DNA of 6,214 nucleotides. Origin: Lentisphaeria bacterium. GTDB lineage: Bacteria; Verrucomicrobiota; Lentisphaeria; Victivallales; UBA1829. Positions 1-5,896 of the stretch are shown piece after piece. The first letter of the stretch is position 1, and the number at the start of each line of letters is the position of its first letter. The notes beneath the pieces are model-generated. The model saw only the letters and a program-made list of their open reading frames with translations, did no database searches and had not been told where the DNA came from. The translations under genes and the position numbers were made by a program. Where the stretch lies: the NCBI GenBank assembly GCA_017623265.1, contig JAGAPM010000134.1:1-6214 (forward strand), read 5' to 3'.

Positions 1-937
1 CCTGTTCCGCCATCAGATCGTGGAAGTGCAGGAAGTGATCTTTCACCAAATCCTTGCGGGACGCTCTGCGGCAGGTGCGGCAGGTGGCGAGCAGGCGTGC
101 TTCATCGCTGCCGATGTGGAAGAATCCGGGCTTGCCGAAGAAGTCATACATCTCCGTGACGCAGGCGGAAAGGATCTTCCGGGTTTCGGGATTGGAAAGG
201 CAGAAGCTCCATCCATCCGGCTCGAAAAGGGAGGCGTATTCGGGGAAGCGGTTGATTGCCACATGTTTGCCGCCGTTTTCCCGTGAACCGGATGCGTGAC
301 CGAGGATGTTGAACTGGGGAATGATTGTCAGCCCCAGTTCTCTTGCATTGTCAATGATCCGCTTCAGCTCTTTTTTGTCCAGCGCTTTATCCTGCCAGCA
401 GAGGAACGGGGCGGACTCGAAGGGGAATACGCCCCAGGTCTCCAGCACCACATAGTTGTACTTGCAGTATGCGGCGTACCGGATGGCTCGTTCGATCTGA
501 TACTGCTGATTCTCCGGGAACCAGCACACATGGAGCGCACGGAACGCCATGGCGGGTTCATCTTCGATGGTGCAGCAGGGCAACTCGTAGGCATGGAAGC
601 GCAGAACGCCCCGTTCTTCCTCGGCAAGCTGACGCAGGGTTTTCAGCGCGTTCAGTACACCGTCGCGATCGGGAGCTGTGATCGTAACCGTATTTTCCCC
701 GATCTCCACCTGATACGCCCCGCTCCGGCGGGGGCAGGGGACGACTTCATAGCGGACGGCGGGAGCGCAATCCCAGAAAAGCCGGATGATCTTTTCGATC
801 CCTGCCGGTTTTTCCGGGGTGCTGATCACAAAATTTGCGGCGCTGTCCAGACGGCAGATCTTATCCCCGTTCAGTTCAAAACGGAGCGGACGGGGATTCA
901 TCCGGGTCATCAGGATCTCATGTTCAGTATAGGACAT
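1..937 (-). CDS. GH20-like beta-N-acetylhexosaminidase, partial (C-terminus beyond left edge)
   Basis: This frame is open from an ATG at 937 to the window edge (312 codons seen, no stop), so the C-terminal part of the protein is missing. Residues 1 to about 115 look like the small alpha/beta domain that precedes the barrel in GH20 enzymes, ending in a GVLNALKTLRQL segment. The barrel follows from about residue 130 (RALHVCWFPE). Two GH20 landmarks are visible: PQFNILGHASG at 207-217, matching the barrel-strand GH motif, and FHIGSDEA at 273-280, matching the HIGGDE motif with the catalytic Asp278-Glu279 pair. One Gly of that motif is Ser277. In GH20, Glu is the general acid and Asp orients the substrate acetamido group for substrate-assisted hydrolysis of terminal GlcNAc/GalNAc. 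No signal peptide is present, so the enzyme should be cytoplasmic and act on imported oligosaccharides. The ribosome site AAGGA (945-949) supports this start, and the gene follows its upstream neighbour by 17 bases. The exact substrate is unknown. Confidence 0.85.
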   Translation of the reverse strand, partial: MSYTEHEILMTRMNPRPLRFELNGDKICRLDSAANFVISTPEKPAGIEKIIRLFWDCAPAVRYEVVPCPRRSGAYQVEIGENTVTITAPDRDGVLNALKTLRQLAEEERGVLRFHAYELPCCTIEDEPAMAFRALHVCWFPENQQYQIERAIRYAAYCKYNYVVLETWGVFPFESAPFLCWQDKALDKKELKRIIDNARELGLTIIPQFNILGHASGSRENGGKHVAINRFPEYASLFEPDGWSFCLSNPETRKILSACVTEMYDFFGKPGFFHIGSDEARLLATCRTCRRASRKDLVKDHFLHFHDLMAEQ

Positions 938-954
938 GGCGTTATCCTTTTATT

Positions 955-2037
955 TCATGCGTTGATGCAGACCGGCTGATTGCTCTTGACACTTTCATAG
1001 CAGCCCAGCATTGCCTGAATGGTCTGCTTGTGCCAGCGGAGATTGATTTTTGGCTGTTTACCGTTGCGGCAGCAATCCACAAATTCATCAATAAGTCCGA
1101 TCCATTCATCAAAGTAGGTGTACTGGACGGTATAGCGGTCATTGGGTGCGCCGTTGTGGTACACGTTGGGACCGAAGCAGTCGCAGGCAAGCACGCCTTT
1201 TTCGCCGGTGATGACCAGATTGACTTCCATACGTTTCGGGAAGACTTCCCAGCCCGGAGCGGGGACGGGGATCCGTTCTTCCAGTCGTGACCAGGAGGGA
1301 TCGAAGAGGAATGCGGTGCCGTCTTTCATTTTGCCGTTGGCGAGGAGCATATCTTCCACCTGCAGATCCTTGCGGAGGTTGGGAGCGACCTGAGAGTAGA
1401 TGTAGTCAAAGTCGCTGTTCGTGAGCCAGCGGATCAGGTCGAAGATATGAGGATGGTCACAGAGGGCGCCGCCGCGGAAACGGGGATCGCCGTCCTTCAG
1501 CGGTACGCGGCTGCCGAAGGAATCTTCGGGAACGCCCTGCCACGGGAACGCCCAGACCGGGGAGAGGGTGATGTTGGTCGCCTGACTGGCAAGGATCTTG
1601 CCGATGGCACCTTCCTGAAGGAGTTTTTTCAGGCGGAGGACAACAGGGTTGTAGTGCATTTCCAGTTCCACCTGACAGACGATCCCGGCTTTGTCGCACA
1701 GTTCGATCATCTCGTCATATTCTTCCATATTGAAGGTGGGAATCTTCATGGAAAGGATGTGGATCCCCCGTTCGGCGCAGAAGCGGACCTGTTCCATGTG
1801 TTTGCTGTTGGCGGAAGCCAGTACAACCGCTTCGATGTCAGGGTGTTCTGCAAACATCTGTTCCGGGTCGAGGTAGCAGGGGACGCCGGTCTGGTAGAGA
1901 TCATAAACATCCTTCGCCCGCTGATCTTCGGCACAGCTTGCGACCCAGTCCAGTTTCGGGTTATCCCGCAGGGTCTGATAATATTTTCTGGTATGCCCGT
2001 GTGTGAGGCTCATCATTGCAATCTTCAAAGGTTTCAT
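955..2037 (-). CDS. Gfo/Idh/MocA-family oxidoreductase
   Basis: The 360-residue length is normal for this family of NAD(P)-dependent sugar and inositol dehydrogenases. Residues 1 to about 122 form the Rossmann-like half: a KIAMMS strand, then THGH where most members have GxGxxG, a Cys-Ala-Glu after the second strand (35-37), and ASANSKH at 74-80. The EKP signature appears as SMKIP (96-100), keeping the lysine (Lys98) but not the Glu. The C-terminal half starts near VELEMHYNP (123-131). It contains GGALCDHPHIFDLIRW (189-204), in which Asp194, His197 and Asp200 fit the family's D-x(2)-H-x(2)-D catalytic pattern. The substrate is probably a sugar or sugar derivative, oxidised or epimerised in the cytoplasm. 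AGGGAG at 2048-2053 lies 10 bases before the ATG. The gene is 18 bases downstream of the preceding stop and 17 bases upstream of the GH20-like gene. The family call is firm; the cofactor and the reaction are not known. Confidence 0.88.
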   Translation of the reverse strand: MKPLKIAMMSLTHGHTRKYYQTLRDNPKLDWVASCAEDQRAKDVYDLYQTGVPCYLDPEQMFAEHPDIEAVVLASANSKHMEQVRFCAERGIHILSMKIPTFNMEEYDEMIELCDKAGIVCQVELEMHYNPVVLRLKKLLQEGAIGKILASQATNITLSPVWAFPWQGVPEDSFGSRVPLKDGDPRFRGGALCDHPHIFDLIRWLTNSDFDYIYSQVAPNLRKDLQVEDMLLANGKMKDGTAFLFDPSWSRLEERIPVPAPGWEVFPKRMEVNLVITGEKGVLACDCFGPNVYHNGAPNDRYTVQYTYFDEWIGLIDEFVDCCRNGKQPKINLRWHKQTIQAMLGCYESVKSNQPVCINA

Positions 2038-2055
2038 AGCGTAAAGACTCCCTGC

Positions 2056-2778
2056 TTAAAGAAACATGACTTTTTTCTGTTCATCGGAGGCGATAGCGGC
2101 TTCCGCACCGCGCATCATGGTGGCGTATGCGTCGTTCCAGACATCAAAGAGGCTGGTGTCGGAGAGAGCGGCAAAGGCAGCGCGAATCGTCCAGATCTCA
2201 TCGTAGGAGAAGCCGAAAAGTTCGGTGTCTGTATCCGTGTAACGGGACTCGCCCTTGTCGTTATAGACATAGACCGAAGCGTGTGGCGTCTGGGTGTCGA
2301 CCGTCTGATCGGAGGCGACGCCCCGGGCGGCGATGAGTTCGTGGCGGTCAATGGGATCGTTTCCGGCGGGCAGTTTGGTGGAACATTCAATGCTCACGTT
2401 CACATCGTTTTCCAGCTTGGCGATGATGTTTGCAGCGGCACCTTTTTCACCGGCACAGACTGCAAACACGCTTTTCACCGGGCTGCCGGTGAAGAATGCG
2501 GCAAGATCCAGTTCTTTGGCGATCTGTTTTTTCAGACAGCCGCCGTGTTTTACGGTGCAGAAACGGAGGGTGGAAAGATCTTCCAATGTGCCGTCGGTCA
2601 GGAACTTTTTGAGTTCAAAGAAACGGCGTTCCACGCGCCAGGGCAGCAGGATCGTCTTCTTGCCGCAGTTACATTCCAGAACGAAATTGCCATCTTCAAA
2701 AGAGATGGTCCCTCTTGCGGAAACACTGTACTTTTCGCAGAGTTCCAGCAGTGCTTTATTCATTGCTTCACAACACAT
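2056..2778 (-). CDS. Hypothetical protein, possibly related to a Gfo/Idh/MocA C-terminal domain
   Basis: I do not recognise a characterised family for this 240-residue protein. It is soluble, without signal peptide or membrane segment, and rich in Cys near the N-terminal half (Cys2, 3, 14, 36, 38, 74, 81, 108, 132), including a CNC at 36-38 and KHGGC at 77-81. Residues 112-230 include a beta-rich stretch (ENDVNVSIECSTKLPAG, 123-139), a DRHELIAARGVASD segment (144-157) and YTDTDTEL (180-187). These loosely recall the substrate-binding half of Gfo/Idh/MocA proteins, but there is no nucleotide-binding half. That link is a weak inference. The ATG at 2778 follows the stop of the SIS gene by two bases, suggesting translational coupling, with a weak AAGAG ribosome site at 2788-2792. 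A second ATG at 2763 (giving MNKALLELCEKY) is also possible and would drop five residues. Its place in a tight operon argues that it is a real, expressed partner of the neighbouring sugar enzymes. Confidence 0.75.
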   Translation of the reverse strand: MCCEAMNKALLELCEKYSVSARGTISFEDGNFVLECNCGKKTILLPWRVERRFFELKKFLTDGTLEDLSTLRFCTVKHGGCLKKQIAKELDLAAFFTGSPVKSVFAVCAGEKGAAANIIAKLENDVNVSIECSTKLPAGNDPIDRHELIAARGVASDQTVDTQTPHASVYVYNDKGESRYTDTDTELFGFSYDEIWTIRAAFAALSDTSLFDVWNDAYATMMRGAEAAIASDEQKKVMFL

Positions 2779-2780
2779 AG

Positions 2781-3539
2781 TTACAGACTCTTGATTTGGG
2801 GTTTGTATTTTTTGAGATAAGCTGCATTCTTTTCATCGCCGCCGGGGGTGTTGGCGCTGCTCCAGACGGGCGGAGTAACGCCCATTTCGATACACTGGCG
2901 GACCGTTTCGATTTCCAGCAGGTGGGCGATGGTGAAGTCCACCACGTTGGAGACGGGCGCAATGGGGGTATCCAGACCCGGCACATTGACAATGGCATCG
3001 CCCACCGGGTTGTAGTCATCAATGCACACATCGGCAAAGTCGAAAAGATTTTTGCCGGAGGGATGACGGATGAAGTGATCTGCCGGCATTTCATCCTGCC
3101 AGTAGGAACTGGCAACCGCGATGATTTTTCCGCCGCGCTTTTTGACTTCCATTGCGGCATCGATCGTTGCCGGATTGATCCCGATATTGTGGAAGAACAG
3201 GACCACATCCCCTTCCTGAATATCGTAATATTTGATGATGGATGCGCCGAAGTTTACGGTTCGTTCCAGTTCCAGATATTTCAGCGCCTGATTGAACACG
3301 GAAAGAGCCGTTTCCATCAGGGGATTGATATTGGCAAGACCGCCCGCCCGGAAGAACATTTCCCCCATGGCGAGAGTGGTGTGCCCGCCGCCCGCATAAA
3401 CGTTGATCAGACGATCGTTTTTGATCGCATCCGCCATCAGCGCAGCGGCAGCCTTGATGTTATCGCCCTGTTTTTCCACGACTTCACGGATATTGGCAAA
3501 TGCCTTTTCCACATAGCCGAAATCATTGAGTTCAGACAT
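2781..3539 (-). CDS. SIS (sugar isomerase) domain protein, UPF0309-like
   Basis: The 252-residue length and layout match UPF0309-type sugar isomerase domain proteins, which bind phosphosugars with a SIS fold. An N-terminal helical part (1-43) leads into INVYAGGGHTTLAMGEMFFRAGG (45-67), equivalent to the family's FGTGHS...EEFYRAGG region. The strand-loop DVVLFFHNIGIN (111-122) is equivalent to the ISNSGRN loop. HPSGKNLFD (159-167) and the C-terminal VWSSANTPGGDEKN (225-238) are very typical of the family. The serines that normally hold the phosphate in the second loop are replaced here (HNIG for SNSG), so substrate or chemistry may differ from standard members. No signal peptide is present. 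A strong ribosome site AAGGAG (3546-3551) supports the start. The gene sits 18 bases after the TIM-barrel gene, and its stop is two bases before the next start. A role as isomerase, etherase-like lyase or phosphosugar sensor cannot be separated from sequence alone. Confidence 0.87.
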   Translation of the reverse strand: MSELNDFGYVEKAFANIREVVEKQGDNIKAAAALMADAIKNDRLINVYAGGGHTTLAMGEMFFRAGGLANINPLMETALSVFNQALKYLELERTVNFGASIIKYYDIQEGDVVLFFHNIGINPATIDAAMEVKKRGGKIIAVASSYWQDEMPADHFIRHPSGKNLFDFADVCIDDYNPVGDAIVNVPGLDTPIAPVSNVVDFTIAHLLEIETVRQCIEMGVTPPVWSSANTPGGDEKNAAYLKKYKPQIKSL

Positions 3540-3554
3540 GTTCTGCTCCTTTGG
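3537..3554 (-). promoter_or_regulatory. Strong translation-initiation leader (copy 2 of 2)
   Basis: The sequence CCAAAGGAGCAGAACATG on the minus strand carries the Shine-Dalgarno and start codon of the SIS gene. It fixes the start at 3539 and is nearly identical to the leader of the upstream TIM-barrel gene. The similarity stops at both ends of this 18-base stretch, so the genes themselves are not duplicated. Confidence 0.7.
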
Positions 3555-3557
3555 ATC

Positions 3558-4616
3558 TTATTTCTTTTTACTCTTTTTTGCAGTGCCTTTTTTCAGGACA
3601 CGCTTGTAATTTTCACCGATGGTATCCCAGAGCTTCAGGGCATCCGGAGCGCCCACAACTGTGCCGTGTCCGCCGCGATAAGTCCATGCTGCGATCCGGT
3701 CAACACCGGCTTCTTCGGCAATGTCGACCCACTTTGCCACCTGATCCCAGTCTTTGGGCTGTTTGTAGTAGCCCATAAACCAGCGTTCGGCTTTCTTGCC
3801 GTACTTGTGAGCGATCGCCACGGTCCGTTCGGTGATGTCCCGGAAGAAGTCTTCAGGCAGCCCCCAGTTGATGATCGTGGTGGAGAAGACGTCGAAGTAG
3901 GGACATGCGGCAACCATATCCCAGTTATCGTAGCCGCGGTATTCGGAAACGTAGTAACCGTTCTGAGTGGCGTGGACACAGCAGGTGATTTCCAGTTCCG
4001 GATTCAGTTCTTTCAGTGCCTTGGAGGTGTCGGAAAGAACGACCAATGCTTCCCGCCAGCGGAACTGTTTGACATCGTTGGTCATATAACGGGGCATGGG
4101 ATAGCCGTAATAATCTTCAAAGCGTTTCCGGCAGACGGGGCAGTAGCAGGTCCAGTCGTCCGCAACGCCGCCGGTGATGGAGGCGATGCCTTTGGGGAAG
4201 GCGTAGTGGGGTTCATCCCAGAAAAAACCGTCTGCTTTGGTTTCCCGTGCGAGGGTCAGACAGAAATTTTTGAAGTAGTCCCGGTAGCTGTTGGTGTTGA
4301 AACAGGCGTAGGGCAGTTTTTCGCCGGTGAGGGCGGAGACCTGACGGTTCTCCACGTTGTCCTGCAGAAACTTGCTGACCTGTTCCCCGCCGAAATATTT
4401 TCCGTTGCCCCAGGGGTCGATGAGGACACGCAGCCCCATTTCGTGGGCTTTGTCCACAATTTTTGGAATGTTCGGCCGCCAGAAATCGAAATCGAATTCC
4501 GTAACGGCAAGGATAACGGTTGTGCAGCCGTGATCTTTCATTTCCTGAAAGTCTGCGGCGGCGTGTTCCACATAGTTCAGCCCGTAATAGCTGATTGCAG
4601 TCTGAGTGATTGCCAT
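3558..4616 (-). CDS. TIM-barrel glycoside-hydrolase-like protein
   Basis: This 352-residue cytoplasmic protein has the alternating strand and helix pattern of a TIM barrel and glycosidase-like active-site strands. Visible landmarks are VILAVTEFDFDFW (34-46), LRVLIDPWGNG (62-72), GFFWDEPHY (130-138), CYCPVCRKRFEDYYGYP (157-173), YFDVFSTT (240-247) and RIAAWTYRGG (307-316). The WDEP acid pair (Asp134, Glu135) at a strand end is a candidate catalytic or substrate-binding site. The CxCxxC cluster (Cys157, 159, 162) followed by F-x(3)-YG-x-P recurs, as I remember it, in poorly characterised glycosidase-like barrels of Planctomycetes and Lentisphaerae. No numbered GH family can be assigned. The C-terminus ends in a lysine-rich tail (342-352, seven Lys of eleven). 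A strong AAGGAG ribosome site lies at 4623-4628, seven bases before the ATG. The gene is 35 bases downstream of the regulator and is the first enzyme-like gene of the operon. Confidence 0.75.
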   Translation of the reverse strand: MAITQTAISYYGLNYVEHAAADFQEMKDHGCTTVILAVTEFDFDFWRPNIPKIVDKAHEMGLRVLIDPWGNGKYFGGEQVSKFLQDNVENRQVSALTGEKLPYACFNTNSYRDYFKNFCLTLARETKADGFFWDEPHYAFPKGIASITGGVADDWTCYCPVCRKRFEDYYGYPMPRYMTNDVKQFRWREALVVLSDTSKALKELNPELEITCCVHATQNGYYVSEYRGYDNWDMVAACPYFDVFSTTIINWGLPEDFFRDITERTVAIAHKYGKKAERWFMGYYKQPKDWDQVAKWVDIAEEAGVDRIAAWTYRGGHGTVVGAPDALKLWDTIGENYKRVLKKGTAKKSKKK

Positions 4617-4631
4617 GTTTTGCTCCTTTGG
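4614..4631 (-). promoter_or_regulatory. Strong translation-initiation leader (copy 1 of 2)
   Basis: The sequence CCAAAGGAGCAAAACATG on the minus strand contains a full AAGGAG Shine-Dalgarno and the start codon of the TIM-barrel gene. It matches the SIS gene's leader at 17 of 18 positions. The rest of the 35-base spacer upstream is A/C-rich and appears unstructured, which favours efficient translation. Confidence 0.7.
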
Positions 4632-4651
4632 TTTGTTGTTTTATTGTATGT

Positions 4652-5716
4652 TCAAATTGATGTACTTTCCCGAATGATCAATTCCGGTTCCAGATAACGG
4701 ACCGGCTGTTCCGGCTTTTTTCCGGCAATGCGGTCAAAAAGAATTTCTGCCGCAGCAGCAGCGATCCCGCGGATGGAATATGCCGTACTTGTCAACGGCG
4801 GCCAGATGGCAGATGCCACGGGGAGATTGTCGAATCCTGCAACTGCACAGGTATCGGGGATGGCGATCTTTGCTTCGTGACAATGCCGGATCACATTTGC
4901 CGCAAAGAGATCGTGATAACAGAAGACTCCGGTCTTGACTTTGCGTCGGGCGGAACACTCCAGAAAGATCATCAGGTCCTGCATGCTGCTGTTTTCATGC
5001 TTCAGCGGAATGATCCGTTCGGGGGAAAGGGTGATCCCCGCCTCTGCCAATCCGTTTTGGAATCCGGCAAGACGCTGGTCATTCTTCAGATTTTCCGGGC
5101 AGACATAGAAAAACTCCCGGCAGCCGGTTTGAAGCAGATGTTCTGCAGTCGCTTTTCCTGCGGTATGGTTGTCTACCAGAACGGCATCGTTTTCCAGTCC
5201 GGGCAGCGTGCCACCTGCAAGGACACAGGGAACCGGAAGATTTTTATAGACTTCTCCGTTATCTGTTCCCACCCACGGACAGGCAATGATCCCGGAAACG
5301 CCGCCCCGGATGAAGGAGTCCAGCTTGCTGCGTTCCAGATCTTTGTCATAGTTGCTGATGGCAATGGTCAATTCTGCTCCGAGCGACCGGCAGATCTCTT
5401 CCAGGTTTGCTGCGAGATTGGAAAAGTATGGCGTGTCCAGCCGTGTCAGAAGCAAGCCGATCCGCTGCTTTGAACGGTTCTGACGCAATTTGCCCGTTTG
5501 CTGGAGATAGTAACGTTTCCCCCGGACAACCAGAAGTCCGTCCGTGCAGAGTTGACCCAGGATCCGGTGAGCGGTTTTCAGGGAGATATTTTTGTACTCC
5601 ATGAGATAACGGGTGGTCATAAATGGTGCCCCGTCATTTCCATGTTTTCCCTCGGCGATTTCCTGCCGCAGCTCGGCAACGATCCGCTCCTGTTTCGGAT
5701 AATGCGTCAAATCCAT
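4652..5716 (-). CDS. GntR/LacI-hybrid transcriptional regulator
   Basis: The protein has 354 residues in two parts. Residues 1-75 form a GntR-type winged helix: a first helix from Gln9 to Glu22, TTRYLMEYKNISLKTAHRIL (34-53) as the helix-turn-helix, and a wing GLLVVRGKRYYL (60-71). Residues 84-354 are a LacI-type periplasmic-binding-protein fold, starting RIGLLLTRLDTPYF (85-98). It includes SGIIACPW (141-148), VDNHTAGKATAEHLL (181-195), the QRLAGFQNGL segment (214-223) and AGFDNLPVASAIWPPLTS (293-310), all characteristic of sugar-sensing LacI proteins. This domain order is that of AraR-like repressors, which release DNA when a sugar binds. The CGGAG ribosome site (5724-5728) supports the ATG at 5716. 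Being first in the operon and facing a divergent gene, it probably controls its own transcription and perhaps that of the exported-protein gene. Its ligand is unknown; a product of the downstream enzymes is the natural guess. Confidence 0.92.
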   Translation of the reverse strand: MDLTHYPKQERIVAELRQEIAEGKHGNDGAPFMTTRYLMEYKNISLKTAHRILGQLCTDGLLVVRGKRYYLQQTGKLRQNRSKQRIGLLLTRLDTPYFSNLAANLEEICRSLGAELTIAISNYDKDLERSKLDSFIRGGVSGIIACPWVGTDNGEVYKNLPVPCVLAGGTLPGLENDAVLVDNHTAGKATAEHLLQTGCREFFYVCPENLKNDQRLAGFQNGLAEAGITLSPERIIPLKHENSSMQDLMIFLECSARRKVKTGVFCYHDLFAANVIRHCHEAKIAIPDTCAVAGFDNLPVASAIWPPLTSTAYSIRGIAAAAAEILFDRIAGKKPEQPVRYLEPELIIRESTSI

Positions 5717-5731
5717 TGAAAAACTCCGTAT

Positions 5732-5749
5732 GTTGTACTTTTGTTATAC
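5732..5749 (-). promoter_or_regulatory. Tandem 7-mer, candidate operator of the regulator
   Basis: Read on the minus strand the sequence is GTATAAC-AAAA-GTACAAC. It is two copies of a 7-mer differing at one base, with start points 11 bases apart, which is about one helical turn. It overlaps the candidate -10 and lies between promoter and ribosome site, the usual place for a repressor to block initiation. GntR- and LacI-type dimers normally prefer inverted repeats, and this one is direct, so operator function is a guess. Confidence 0.3.
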
Positions 5750-5776
5750 TATTGATCCGGGAATCTCTTTTTTCAA
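5743..5776 (-). promoter_or_regulatory. Candidate promoter of the regulator-led operon
   Basis: On the minus strand a TTGAAA (5776-5771) matches the -35 consensus at five of six bases. AATAGT (5753-5748) lies 17 bases further on as a modest -10. An overlapping TATAAC (5748-5743) is a better -10 hexamer but has no good -35 at standard distance. Either choice places the transcript start roughly 20-35 bases before the ATG at 5716. The assignment rests on consensus matching only. Confidence 0.35.
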
Positions 5777-5824
5777 GTGCGGATTGATAATTTTTTTAAC
5801 TTTTTTCGAACGCCTTGCTTTTTT
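5768..5824. other. Phased T-tracts in the divergent intergenic region
   Basis: Four runs of six or seven T on the plus strand lie at 5768-5773, 5791-5797, 5801-5806 and 5819-5824. Their centres are about 23, 10 and 18 bases apart, close to multiples of a helical turn. Such A/T-tracts bend DNA and often flank divergent promoters. The runs are seen directly; the bending is inferred. The rest of the 180-base gap (5717-5896) holds the candidate promoters and the 7-mer pair and no detectable ORF, RNA gene or terminator. Confidence 0.45.
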
Positions 5825-5842
5825 GAAAAGCTGCAGTATATT
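5815..5842 (+). promoter_or_regulatory. Candidate promoter of the exported-protein gene
   Basis: TTGCTT (5815-5820) and TATATT (5837-5842) are separated by 16 bases. TATTAT (5839-5844), 18 bases away, is an alternative -10. The start of transcription would be about 45-50 bases before the ATG at 5897. The surrounding T-tracts lie directly upstream and could act as an UP element. The -35 is poor, so this is tentative. Confidence 0.35.
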
Positions 5843-5896
5843 ATATGAAACAATAATTGATAACAACCGGAAAAGCAGACGGGAAAGGTGATCCGC

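Noticed and set aside
296..979. 227-codon open frame on the plus strand
   Set aside because: It is antisense to the GH20-like gene, whose catalytic motifs are visible on the minus strand.
1447..2820. 457-codon open frame on the plus strand
   Set aside because: It is antisense to the Gfo/Idh gene and the orphan gene, which share a frame on the minus strand. No ribosome site or domain supports it, and it runs through gene boundaries.
4652..4680. GTAC...ATAC sequence near the regulator's stop as a second operator
   Set aside because: Only about half of the paired positions match in either inverted or direct alignment with the upstream 7-mers, and most of it is coding sequence.
2796..4697. 633-codon open frame on the plus strand
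   Set aside because: It lies antisense to the SIS gene, the barrel gene and the end of the regulator, all of which have clear family motifs and ribosome sites on the minus strand. The SIS and barrel genes share the same frame, so codon bias alone keeps the complementary frame open. The product shows no recognisable domain.
4877..5473. 198-codon open frame on the plus strand
   Set aside because: It is antisense to the LacI-type sensor half of the regulator and has no support of its own.
5766..5824. T-runs as possible rho-independent terminators
   Set aside because: No GC-rich hairpin precedes any of the runs, and both flanking genes start, rather than end, at this region.
5851..5859. Small palindrome CAATAATTG in the intergenic region
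   Set aside because: A 4-base arm around one base in AT-rich DNA is expected by chance, and no second copy supports an operator.
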